From Prevotellaceae bacterium UBA2448 (GTDB taxonomy: Bacteria > Bacteroidota > Bacteroidia > Bacteroidales > Bacteroidaceae), in assembly GCA_002342585.1 (NCBI GenBank), contig DDQG01000020.1:59046-123045 (forward strand): 64,000 nucleotides of DNA, written 5' to 3'. The position numbers were made by a program, and so were the translations under genes. The notes below the pieces were generated by a model. That model had not been told where the DNA came from, searched no databases, and worked only from the letters and a program-made list of their open reading frames with translations. How positions within the stretch are numbered: the stretch's first letter is position 1; each line of letters opens with the position of its first letter. Shown in pieces: positions 19,897-27,888 of this stretch.

Positions 19897-21282
19897 TTAT
19901 TCCGTGAATCCAAATCTCCGTTTTGCCAACGATTCGCTAGCACTTGTTCCGTGCTCAATGGTAATCTGAGCATCCATTTCTTCTGTATTCCAGTCGGTAG
20001 CCTCCACAGTCAGGCCTATCAGCTTCAGTCCGATGACAAAGGTCAGCAGGTATTTCCTACCCGCCTTCAGCTCCAGACTGCTGATATTGATGGTGTTCTC
20101 ATGATCCTCTGCGATATATCTCTCCGTCTCGTTGTCGGGCAGTTTGGCGCTGACACACCAATAGAGTTTCAGCGTGTAGTCGCGGGCAGCGCTAGGGATG
20201 ACAAAGAAACACGACTCCTTCCCGTTCGCATCGTTGATCACCACCTGTTGCTGAACATCCTGCGAAACACCAGTGATAGTCGCAGATTTCATAATAGTCT
20301 CGGCATCAGTGTCATCATCACCCACACCTTCGGTTGTATTCTCTTTGACATGCGGATGTCTTATACTCGCCATAATCTGACCGTCAGCACTATCGTCATC
20401 ACCATTTGGGTCGGCACTTACCGTCAGCGTCTGCGCTGTAGCATCAGTCTTAGTTGTCCAATTGGCAACATTCTTCGTTCCGTTATCCAGACTCAGCGTA
20501 CCGCTGGGGTGGAAGTTACCTATCAGTTCTATCTTCTTGATGGTCACCTTGTAGTTACCACGTTTCGTTACATCACTGTTCCACAACACACCGTTGATTG
20601 CCGACTCATCTTCAAAGTCGGTGGTAATATTCTCTTTGTTAATCATCACCTGAGTACGGAAGCCTATAGCAGCCAGCGCATGGCGGAAAGTAAACAGCAC
20701 AGGACCTCCCGTTGGCTGCTTGCCATCACCCGTAGCAGTGTAAGTGGTATTTGTCCAGGGCAGGCCAGTAGAACCTTTCACTCCCCATAGCAAATCCACT
20801 CCATTAGTGATATCTGTATCGATAGCATAGGAAACATCAGTACCACTGATAGCCGTGATGCCTGTTCCTGCTGCCGGTGAAGCCACATATGGTGCATAAG
20901 CATAAAAATTAACCGCTGCATCGTTGACATCCTTAACCCAGTATTTCACGTCACCAGTATAGTACCATTTGCTGGGATAGAAAAAAGCTGAGCCAGGATT
21001 ATCAGTTCCAGCCCCTTCACTGTAGGTCACCTGCTGGTTAGTCCAGTTCAGTGGCTCTCCTGCGATGACGCCAAAGCCATAACCGCTCTTCGACAGCACA
21101 TTGTAGTCGATGTTACCAGCACTGCCACTTCGGGTCTTAGCCTCTACAACCTCAGCTACGTCAAAGCTTATAGGCGCATCATCACGTTCGATTCCCCCAT
21201 GCCCGGTAGTCAGGTTTTCGTCTTTCGAACAACCAACAACCACCAAAACTAACAGTGAATATATAATCGCATTCAGTTTCAT
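19897..21282 (-). CDS. Fimbrillin family lipoprotein
   Basis: A 461-residue lipoprotein (lipobox VVGC, Cys18). KTRSG follows the mature N-terminus; KYWVKD and NFYAYAPY (about residues 122-132) and LFTFRHALAAIGF are fimbrillin landmarks. Third gene of the operon: 18 bp after the 645-residue fimbrillin and 7 bp before the giant adhesin, which argues for one transcript. Probable surface fimbrial subunit. Confidence 0.85.
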   Translation of the reverse strand: MKLNAIIYSLLVLVVVGCSKDENLTTGHGGIERDDAPISFDVAEVVEAKTRSGSAGNIDYNVLSKSGYGFGVIAGEPLNWTNQQVTYSEGAGTDNPGSAFFYPSKWYYTGDVKYWVKDVNDAAVNFYAYAPYVASPAAGTGITAISGTDVSYAIDTDITNGVDLLWGVKGSTGLPWTNTTYTATGDGKQPTGGPVLFTFRHALAAIGFRTQVMINKENITTDFEDESAINGVLWNSDVTKRGNYKVTIKKIELIGNFHPSGTLSLDNGTKNVANWTTKTDATAQTLTVSADPNGDDDSADGQIMASIRHPHVKENTTEGVGDDDTDAETIMKSATITGVSQDVQQQVVINDANGKESCFFVIPSAARDYTLKLYWCVSAKLPDNETERYIAEDHENTINISSLELKAGRKYLLTFVIGLKLIGLTVEATDWNTEEMDAQITIEHGTSASESLAKRRFGFTE

Positions 21283-21300
21283 ACTTCTTATCTTCTTACA

Positions 21301-23238
21301 TTACTCCAACACAACCTGATGGTTCTGATTAATCGTAATATTTACGAACTTATTTTTTCCCTCTTCAACCTCCATAGTTGCCGACACGGTAAATGTCGTA
21401 TTATTGGAGGTCTTAAATTGATATTCAAAAGTCAGCGTAGTACCCGGTATCTGGGTATAGGCCAAGTCCTTTGGAAAAGTCAGTGACCCCTTGTTGGGAA
21501 TGTCCAGATTACCAAATATGCTTTTAAGCAAGGCTTTTCCATATACCACATTCTCTGAGGCAGTCGTTATCGAACTCCATTCTCCCGTACTCAACGACAG
21601 TGTTCCTTGCGTACGTCTTGTACCCGAAATGGTAATCTGGTTGAGAGACATCTCTTCACCATAGTCGTTGTAGATAGTACCGATAGACAGTTTTCCGAGT
21701 GCATGTTTGAAGTTCAGCTGCACCACTCCTTCTTGACTGGTGGTATGTTCTGCATACATCAGGTCTATACGGTTATCAGTATGGGGTTTGAAAACAAGAT
21801 TGTCCTTGTTGCGCGATACGATACCGAATTCCTCAGGATCATCAGCATCAGCAAGGTTAGAGTCACTGATATATGGGGCGTATGCAGTGAAAGGAATATC
21901 CACACATATATAGAAAATGCCGCTTTCACCGCTGCCCCGAGTAATGGTGTGAGTTCCCGCTGTAACATTCTTGATATTATAGACTTTGCCACCTGTAATA
22001 GAAGTTGCCTTAGCCACATCGAGTACCTCACCTTCATCTTCATAATCACCATCACCATTAATATCAAACTTTATTGCCTTCGGCGTTCCGTGTGGATGTT
22101 CAGCATCCTCCCAGTCAGACTGCACGATGGTGACAGTAACTGGATTGGCACTGATTCCTGAATAGAATGATATGGTAGTTCCTTCTTCCATATCCAGTCC
22201 CTTAGTGAAAGTAATACCATCATAGGTGCAGCCTGTGAATTTGCTATCAAAGTTATGATTGCCGCTAAAAGTATAATGGCCAGGCTTAGATTGAACATCA
22301 CTTCCATTGAACGCCACGTTGCATCTCATGATATTATTTGGCCAGAGCATCAGGTAGGCATCGTTGGAGATACCCTTCCAACTCTGGATTTCAGCATCCC
22401 AAACGATATGACTGTTGATTACCTTCATACGGTCACTACTACAATAAAGCCCAAAACCATCGCTCTCTGCACGTGTCACAGATATCTTGTAGATATAGAC
22501 AGAGCTTCCGTCGGTACCTGTTCCAACAGTAAACGTAGGACTGCCGTCTGCAGTCATCGTCACCTCACACTCGGCATGCGTGCTGGTACTTGTTGATGCT
22601 ACAGCAACGGTTGAGCTGACACTGCCGCTTGGAACAATGTTTCTCGATTTTGTGTCGCTTGTAGTAGAAAACTCCACAGTAATTTTCTGTCCCTTCTTCA
22701 GACTGGGAAGCGTAATACCAATACCGCTTTTATTAATCAACAAACATTTATCAATATCTATTCTCAAATCGCCCTCCGCATCCGTAACGTCTGAGAACGT
22801 AAGGTCTTCTGTCATATACAGCGCAACACCATTGGCCTGCAACTCACTGAAAGCACTGTTGCTTTTAAACTGCGTATCGTCCCCTTTTCCATCACTGTCG
22901 CTGTCAACATTCGTCCACTTCGCCCCCTCGGCTTTCGCAGCATCGCTTTTCAGCAGGTTGAGGTCGGTACGCGGGGTACTTGTAAAATTCCACTCAAGAA
23001 CAGAGTTTTTCTTCAAAGCCTCCAACGTCTCGCCTGCACGTGTCACGTTGATAGTATGGCCCTCCCAGTCGGTTTCAGTTACAGCAATCTTCACCGCACG
23101 CGATTCGCCATCGGATTCTGCTCCAGGCTGGTCTAATGAAAGGTATTTCTCGTCAGAACAACCTGCCAACACAACTGCGAGCAGCACCATATGCAGCGCT
23201 GTCAGAATTATTGTATATATCTTAATACTCTTCATCAT
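21301..23238 (-). CDS. Large fimbrillin family lipoprotein
   Basis: A 645-residue lipoprotein with lipobox LAGC. Unlike its neighbours it has a roughly 200-residue beta-rich insertion between the N-terminus and the fimbrillin core (PSLKKGQKITVEFSTTS region, resembling the LKKGQWLEV segments of the giant adhesin). The core follows, with FTAYAPY near residue 450 and LNFKHALGKLSIG near 508. The start overlaps the preceding stop as ATGA (4 bp), indicating coupled translation. The insertion may be a binding module; this is inference. Confidence 0.8.
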   Translation of the reverse strand: MMKSIKIYTIILTALHMVLLAVVLAGCSDEKYLSLDQPGAESDGESRAVKIAVTETDWEGHTINVTRAGETLEALKKNSVLEWNFTSTPRTDLNLLKSDAAKAEGAKWTNVDSDSDGKGDDTQFKSNSAFSELQANGVALYMTEDLTFSDVTDAEGDLRIDIDKCLLINKSGIGITLPSLKKGQKITVEFSTTSDTKSRNIVPSGSVSSTVAVASTSTSTHAECEVTMTADGSPTFTVGTGTDGSSVYIYKISVTRAESDGFGLYCSSDRMKVINSHIVWDAEIQSWKGISNDAYLMLWPNNIMRCNVAFNGSDVQSKPGHYTFSGNHNFDSKFTGCTYDGITFTKGLDMEEGTTISFYSGISANPVTVTIVQSDWEDAEHPHGTPKAIKFDINGDGDYEDEGEVLDVAKATSITGGKVYNIKNVTAGTHTITRGSGESGIFYICVDIPFTAYAPYISDSNLADADDPEEFGIVSRNKDNLVFKPHTDNRIDLMYAEHTTSQEGVVQLNFKHALGKLSIGTIYNDYGEEMSLNQITISGTRRTQGTLSLSTGEWSSITTASENVVYGKALLKSIFGNLDIPNKGSLTFPKDLAYTQIPGTTLTFEYQFKTSNNTTFTVSATMEVEEGKNKFVNITINQNHQVVLE

Positions 23239-24830
23239 TCTACGTTATATTCTATCGGAGTTGAGTACCAGTCAACCACCTCAGGATCAATTGTAATCGG
23301 TGTATCCCATCCGTCAACCATAGTTACCTCGAACTTACAAGACGTCAAACCTGGCTGCAGGCGTAGCTTGTACTTCTTGTTCGGTTCAAAGGAGAAACTG
23401 TCAAAGACAGCCGTAACATCATTCTTCACGATACTGAAGTACATGGGATATCCTGCCTTAACCAATGTCAGACGTTCATCGTAAGTAATCACGTAGTACA
23501 CCATCCTCACCTTCATTTTCTTGTCTGAATGTGCCGTACGGTACTCATCGTTCGGCAATACCATATACCAGTAGTCCTCGTACTTGCCTTTCTCTGAATC
23601 GTAGTTTGTATAGTTAAGCGGCACTTCGGTATGGCTCACACCCATAGGCAGCTGGTTATAGAGTGCCAGGGCATCGTCGGCATCATACTCTCCGTTCTCA
23701 TCTACGTCTGTTTCCGTCAGGAATCTATTGACGGCATCACTCTCGTCCCAGTATTTCTTCCATGTACCGTCCAGATAACGGTTGGCAAGGGTTGGGTTCA
23801 CGTCCTCTCCTTCAACGATGATATCGTATTGCAGGTCAGGTGTACCGTTGCTGTCACTGTCGGTGTCGTCAATTTCCCAGTGTGGCACGTCGGCATTGTC
23901 AGGATTTGGGGCAATATACATCTTTCCCTCTTTAAATATGGGCGAACCACTGAAATCGACCATCTCTATCAGTATCTTCGTAAATATGTCGCGATCGTCA
24001 GGATACGTTGTCGATGTATCGTCATTATCAACATGGTCGAACAGTCCCTGCACAGCTACGGTAAAGAGCGACAGAGCGTGCTTGAACACCAAGTTAACCT
24101 TGCCGTCCACATAGCCATAGCCTGCGGCATCGGTTTTGTAACAGTCACGCTTGGTGGCCCATAGCAAGTCCACACTCTCATCCGCATCGAAAGGAACGTC
24201 GTTGCTCGTGCGGTAGTAAATGTAGCTATCCTCGATGTTAGTGCTGTTGTTCAAAATCTTCACAATGCCATCGTGGTCTGGCTTGCCGTCGCTATTTCCA
24301 TCCACATCCTTCACATCGAAACCCGTTGCGGAAGCTGCCACCTCGGTATATGGTGCGTAGGCAAAGAAATCCAGATAGCTGTGTGTCTGAGAGCCCGTAG
24401 CGCCCTTGTCGTCGGCAGGGTTATTGTCGTTGGGCCAATACTTTACGGGGGTATAAGTCCAGGCTGTCAAGCCGTCGTTCCAGTCCACCTGCTGGTTCCA
24501 CATAAAGTTGAAAGGAGTACCCTTGTTGGCACTTGCCCATTCCGTATCACCTGCATACTGCGTAAACACACCGAAGCTCAGCGTCTTCAGCCTTTCGTTA
24601 TCTATGGCTCCGACGAAACCATTACCCAGTGCATCTGACGGATACGTAGCTCGGGTTGCTTTCACATTGCTCAAGGTAACGGAAAACTCAACAGGCGACG
24701 CTGCTTTATCAGACAACGGAGCCACTTCGCCTTCGTTGCTCTGAGCACAGGAGGTGATAAACAGACAAATAAAGCAAATAAATGATAAGATGTTTATCCC
24801 TAATATCGGTGTTGAACAGTGCATCCTCAT
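23235..24830 (-). CDS. Fimbrillin family lipoprotein, first gene of operon
   Basis: A 531-residue lipoprotein with lipobox ITSC. It has VKATRATYP after the mature N-terminus, MWNQQVDWN, KYWPND (about residue 127), FFAYAPY (about 155) and LVFKHALSLF. It shares several blocks (FMWNQQV, YWPND, SVDLLWG/A) with the stand-alone fimbrillin at 27.9-29.9 kb, suggesting duplication. As promoter-proximal gene it may be the major subunit of this cluster; that is an inference from position only. Met1 and Met3 are both possible starts. Confidence 0.85.
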   Translation of the reverse strand: MRMHCSTPILGINILSFICFICLFITSCAQSNEGEVAPLSDKAASPVEFSVTLSNVKATRATYPSDALGNGFVGAIDNERLKTLSFGVFTQYAGDTEWASANKGTPFNFMWNQQVDWNDGLTAWTYTPVKYWPNDNNPADDKGATGSQTHSYLDFFAYAPYTEVAASATGFDVKDVDGNSDGKPDHDGIVKILNNSTNIEDSYIYYRTSNDVPFDADESVDLLWATKRDCYKTDAAGYGYVDGKVNLVFKHALSLFTVAVQGLFDHVDNDDTSTTYPDDRDIFTKILIEMVDFSGSPIFKEGKMYIAPNPDNADVPHWEIDDTDSDSNGTPDLQYDIIVEGEDVNPTLANRYLDGTWKKYWDESDAVNRFLTETDVDENGEYDADDALALYNQLPMGVSHTEVPLNYTNYDSEKGKYEDYWYMVLPNDEYRTAHSDKKMKVRMVYYVITYDERLTLVKAGYPMYFSIVKNDVTAVFDSFSFEPNKKYKLRLQPGLTSCKFEVTMVDGWDTPITIDPEVVDWYSTPIEYNVE

Positions 24831-24865
24831 AAGTGTAACAATGTCGCGCTCTGCTGCTTTTTTCC

Positions 24866-24889
24866 TTCGCGCTTATATATACGCGCGAA
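24866..24889 (-). promoter_or_regulatory. Hairpin in 5' leader of fimbrillin operon
   Basis: A perfect 7-bp inverted repeat, TTCGCGC ... GCGCGAA, with a 10-base AT loop, between the putative promoter and the first ATG of the six-gene operon. It could be a leader stem-loop or a protein site. Confidence 0.45.
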
Positions 24890-24900
24890 CATTGAAGGTG

Positions 24901-24934
24901 CAAAGTTCGGCATTCTGACAGAGATAACCAAATT
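24901..24934 (-). promoter_or_regulatory. Probable promoter of six-gene fimbrillin operon
   Basis: Minus strand reads TTTGG, a 19-base spacer, then GAACTTTG. This fits the Bacteroidetes -33/-7 pattern with a non-consensus TA in the -7 box. It gives a leader of about 60 nt before the ATG at 24830. Confidence 0.5.
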
Positions 24935-24970
24935 TTATCTGTTAAAAAGCCCTTTTCGACACTATAACAC

Positions 24971-26206
24971 TTACTTTTGTTTGTCCAGATACTTTTTCAT
25001 GGCAGCAATGTCGTCAAATTCCCGCACATCATATTCAGCCTGTTCGTAATCGCCCTGAACAAGGGTCACCTTACCCGATCTCTCAAGGTAGAAACAGTCG
25101 AAACCGAAGAATTTCTTGACGAACGAACAGCGTTTTACAGGAGGTTGTCCGAGAATGACTGAATAGAAGTCCTGACGAGTGTCACAACCCACTTCGAGCA
25201 AAGAGCGAATATCATAATCTACGCCCATGGCAGCGCGAGCATTATCCAGTTTTATCAGGTTGTTTGTAACACAAACGAGAATTCCCCGACGCTTATCCTT
25301 CCGACTCACCTTCATGGCATCAAAGCCCTCACCCCACACACCACTTGCATCAGTCATGCTCACAAAGGCATAAGGGTCGATTACCTTAAGCATTCGAAGC
25401 ATCGAAATCTGGTCTCTCAGTCGCATAATGCTCACTACAACTTTCCGGTTAGTTTTAGTAAACCAGCCGATTCCATCGAGGATTGTGACTCCATGACCGG
25501 TACGCACTATGGCATCGGCAATGGCTTCGGGATTGCGCGAGAATATCATGAACTGAACAGACTGGTGGCGGCGTCGGATGGCATAGTCGAGTGTCATGCT
25601 ACAGATGATAAGCATCACGAAACCATAGATGACTCTGTACCAGTCGTGAAAGATGAAATAGCACGATGAAATGATGATTATATCACAAGCCATGATGACA
25701 GTTCCGAGTGTCATCTGGCGATATTTGTTTATAATGAGTGCTATGATGTCCGTGCCACCGGTGGAACCGTTGTTTTCGAAGCAAAATGCCAATCCCAAGC
25801 CCTCGGCAATACCAGCCAGCACACAAGCCATAAACACCTCATCACCTATCACCTTGGGCAGAATCATCTTAGCAGGATTATCAGGCGAAGGCATTTCCGC
25901 CAAGCGCTGAAACAACCACAAACTGAAGGTCATGACTGCTACTGCATAGATGGTTTTGATGATAAACTTCACACCCAGCACCTTGATGGCTACCAACAAA
26001 AGGATGGAGTTGATAGCCACATAAGTTACCTGCACCTCAACTCCGGTAGCATAATAAACAATCGAGGAGATACCAGCCACACCACCTGTAGTCAGTCCAT
26101 AGGGCAGCATAAACAAAGTGACACCAATCGCATATAGCATCACTCCCACAGCAATGAAGAAGTAATCCTTCAACTCCTGCAAAACCTTTCTTTGCATAGC
26201 ATTCAT
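24971..26206 (-). CDS. YitT family membrane protein with DUF2179 and extra C-terminal domain
   Basis: About 411 residues from the ATG at 26206. The longer frame starts with TTG inside the -7 box, so it is not used. The N-terminal half has five or so hydrophobic segments of the YitT/DUF161 type (VGVMLYAIGVTLFMLP, GGVAGISSIVYY, FENNGSTGGTDIIALI), followed by a DUF2179-like cytosolic domain (GHGVTILDGIGWFTKTNRK ... GEGF). About 110 further residues are not normal for the family and resemble the N-terminal half of RdgB/HAM1 purine-NTP pyrophosphatases (VTNNLIKLDNARAAMG ... FFGFDCF). Substrate unknown. Single-gene transcript with its own promoter. Confidence 0.85.
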   Translation of the reverse strand: MNAMQRKVLQELKDYFFIAVGVMLYAIGVTLFMLPYGLTTGGVAGISSIVYYATGVEVQVTYVAINSILLLVAIKVLGVKFIIKTIYAVAVMTFSLWLFQRLAEMPSPDNPAKMILPKVIGDEVFMACVLAGIAEGLGLAFCFENNGSTGGTDIIALIINKYRQMTLGTVIMACDIIIISSCYFIFHDWYRVIYGFVMLIICSMTLDYAIRRRHQSVQFMIFSRNPEAIADAIVRTGHGVTILDGIGWFTKTNRKVVVSIMRLRDQISMLRMLKVIDPYAFVSMTDASGVWGEGFDAMKVSRKDKRRGILVCVTNNLIKLDNARAAMGVDYDIRSLLEVGCDTRQDFYSVILGQPPVKRCSFVKKFFGFDCFYLERSGKVTLVQGDYEQAEYDVREFDDIAAMKKYLDKQK

Positions 26207-26242
26207 ACCAGCTCGATTTTTCTGTTTAGTAATTATTCTGCA

Positions 26243-26250
26243 CAAAGGTA
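26243..26250 (-). promoter_or_regulatory. -7 promoter element of YitT gene
   Basis: Minus strand TACCTTTG, perfect TAnnTTTG, 36 bp upstream of the chosen start. This settles the start codon, because the longer frame would begin inside the promoter. Confidence 0.65.
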
Positions 26251-26300
26251 ATCACTTCTTTTTCCTCTGCAAAAAAATCAATGATTTTTGTTGTTTATAT

Positions 26301-26400
26301 CGGCTGCAAAACATCCGACCACGCAACCGGTTGAGTGCCCTGCTGTTCCGCCGGTCGCGTGCCCTGCTGTTTTGCAGCAGGGTCCTTACCCCCTGCAAAT
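26301..26400. repeat. REP-like repeat A at 3' end of RAYT gene
   Basis: About 100 bp overlapping the last codons and 3' flank of the RAYT gene. It contains two TGCCCTGCTGTT units and a perfect palindrome (26362-26382: CCCTGCTG, loop TTTTG, CAGCAGGG). It aligns along its length with copy B inside the same gene at an estimated 80% identity by eye. Confidence 0.75.
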
Positions 26401-27516
26401 CATCTCAGCGATAGCATTCAGCTGCATGCACACCGCCCTGGAAAGGGCAACTCGCTCCGTATGATACTCATAAGGAGAGAGAAGAAGGAGCTTTCCGGCT
26501 GCACAAAGGTCAAAATAGCCGCCCCAAGGCTTAAAAAACGGCGCAAACCCGTTTTCCATCAGTTTGATGATGGGCATACCACACTCGATGGCAGCAGATT
26601 CGATTGTCCGCTCGCCCTTGCTGATAAAAGGCGAAACCAGCACGCCGCCCTCCGTTTTTTGCAAGAGAAGGCTACTGCATTGCTCTTGGAGCTGACTGTC
26701 GGTTATGCTACGCGAACATTTCACAGACAGGAGCCGTGGAGCCTTGAGCAGTTCCAAATTTCCATAAGCATAAAGTAAAACGCCATCGATGCGGATAGTA
26801 AAGCTACGGAAATAGGCAGAGCGACTACGCTTCACCATTAGTCTACGCGGATTATCATGTATGTAATTCAGCATAGCTTCAAGCTGGTTCTTGCCGTATA
26901 GGACGCGATCATGGTAGCCGTGTTCCCATAGGATGCCTGGCTGCTGCAGGCGAGAAGGTGCTGCCGGCTGCTTAGATGCCAGCTGCGATAAAGACGGCTG
27001 CAGAACAGCCGACCACTCAACCGGCCTGCCCTGCGGTTTTGCCGGTTGTGTGCCCTGCGGTTTTGCAGCAGAGATAACAGCAGGGTTCCCTGCAGTCGCC
27101 CTAATCGCCTTTCTGCATCCTGCCTTAAAGCCGGTGATGATAGTGCCAAGGGGCACGGGTATGCGCTCCGTGACGAAGAGGATAAAGTGCAGATGATCCG
27201 GCATAATCTGCCTGCCTATCAACTTTACCTGGGGATAGAAGCTGCTTATCTGCCCCAATGCCTTGTCAACACATTGCCCAATAGGGCTCAGGGCGACATG
27301 TGGAAAGTCGCTGCTCTCCTTTGGAGCATCGACCCTACCTGCCAAAGTGCCCAACACGGGTTCTCGCCCTTCCACAGCCAGAGTTATCATATAAATACAT
27401 CTTTCTGTGTAGTCGTGCTCGTCCATGCGGCGCTTCATTGTAGGCTTCTTCTCGCTCTTATGTATCGGCTTATTCTCGCCCATAGGTTTAGAATTAGAAA
27501 TCTCCGTACTTGCCAT
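26386..27516 (-). CDS. RAYT-like Y1 transposase (HUH endonuclease) with internal REP-like insertion
   Basis: About 376 residues if started at the ATG at 27516; the ATG at 27483 is equally plausible, because TACCTTCG, a near -7 box, ends only 4 bp upstream of 27516. The Y1/TnpA-REP fold is supported by MPDHLHFILFV (HUH residues His108 and His110) and by MLNYIHDNPRR with candidate nucleophile Tyr218. REP-associated tyrosine transposases nick single-stranded REP hairpins and are often domesticated. Two oddities: about 50 Pro/Gln/Ala-rich residues (139-193) are inserted before the GYHDRVLYG segment and are encoded by a REP-like repeat; and the C-terminal extension of about 130 residues is longer than in minimal RAYTs. 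No terminal inverted repeats or target duplication mark it as an active IS. Confidence 0.75.
   Translation of the reverse strand: MASTEISNSKPMGENKPIHKSEKKPTMKRRMDEHDYTERCIYMITLAVEGREPVLGTLAGRVDAPKESSDFPHVALSPIGQCVDKALGQISSFYPQVKLIGRQIMPDHLHFILFVTERIPVPLGTIITGFKAGCRKAIRATAGNPAVISAAKPQGTQPAKPQGRPVEWSAVLQPSLSQLASKQPAAPSRLQQPGILWEHGYHDRVLYGKNQLEAMLNYIHDNPRRLMVKRSRSAYFRSFTIRIDGVLLYAYGNLELLKAPRLLSVKCSRSITDSQLQEQCSSLLLQKTEGGVLVSPFISKGERTIESAAIECGMPIIKLMENGFAPFFKPWGGYFDLCAAGKLLLLSPYEYHTERVALSRAVCMQLNAIAEMICRG
26995..27097. repeat. REP-like repeat B inside RAYT coding sequence
   Basis: The same about 100-bp element as at 26301-26400 (CGGCTGCA-AACA-CCGACCAC-CAACCGG ... two CCCTGCGGTTTTGC units), here read in frame as AAKPQGTQPAKPQG and flanking residues. 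The palindrome is imperfect in this copy. Confidence 0.7.
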
Positions 27517-27581
27517 GCTGCGAAGGTATGCAATTCGGCCCATACCTCCAAAAGGCAGCAGAAAAAAGTACACAAGGATTT

Positions 27582-27647
27582 TTCTTTTACTATACCAGGA
27601 AAATTCTTTTAGTACACTATGAAATTTCTTTTACTATACTGGGAATT
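27582..27647. repeat. Tandem repeat array part 1 (3 x 22 bp)
   Basis: Three contiguous 22-bp units starting TTCTTTTA (27582, 27604, 27626). First block of a composite array filling the 315-bp gap between the fimbrillin terminator and the RAYT gene. No spacer sequences, so not CRISPR. Confidence 0.8.
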
Positions 27648-27648
27648 C

Positions 27649-27732
27649 TATGTTCATAACTTATGAACTTATGTTCACGGCTCATGAACTTATGTTCACA
27701 AGTCATGAACTTGTATTCATAAGCCTTGAACA
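27649..27732. repeat. Tandem repeat array part 2 (4 x 21 bp, palindromic units)
   Basis: Four 21-bp units of the type TATGTTCACGGCTCATGAAC+T (starts 27649, 27670, 27691, 27712). Three of the four contain the inverted arms GTTCA ... TGAAC, so the array presents several dyad sites at two-turn spacing; the last unit is degenerate. Confidence 0.85.
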
Positions 27733-27780
27733 TAAATTTCCTAACTAAGAAAAATAAATTTCCTAACCTAGTAGGAAAAA
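27733..27780. repeat. Tandem repeat array part 3 (2 x about 23 bp)
   Basis: Two units beginning TAAATTTCCTAAC (27733 and 27755) directly abut part 2. Apart from this array and the hairpin terminator, nothing else is visible in 27574-27888. Confidence 0.7.
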
Positions 27781-27832
27781 CTTACAAGTGCAAAAGAAAA
27801 AAACAAGAGAGCCTCATTCAAGTACAAACAAA

Positions 27833-27865
27833 AAACAGCCTCACCGAAGTGAGGCTGTTTTGAAT
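27833..27865. terminator. Terminator of stand-alone fimbrillin gene
   Basis: ACAGCCTCAC, loop CGAA, GTGAGGCTGT: a perfect 10-bp stem flanked by A- and T-runs. On the minus strand it lies 24 bp past the fimbrillin stop. Confidence 0.85.
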
Positions 27866-27888
27866 ATTGAAGGATTTCTTATTCCTAA

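Noticed and set aside
19816..20790. 324-codon open frame antisense to a fimbrillin and the giant adhesin
   Set aside because: Crosses two real genes on the opposite strand and encodes no recognisable protein features.
7590..24970. Invertible (phase-variable) promoter for the fimbrillin operon
   Set aside because: I found only the short leader dyad; no pair of longer inverted repeats flanks the promoter and no tyrosine recombinase gene is in the window.
26386..27516. RAYT gene as an active IS200/IS605 element
   Set aside because: No tnpB, no left/right end hairpins at both sides and a coding insertion; it fits a domesticated single-copy RAYT better.
27582..27780. Possible CRISPR array
   Set aside because: Repeat units are contiguous with no unique spacers, and no cas genes are present.
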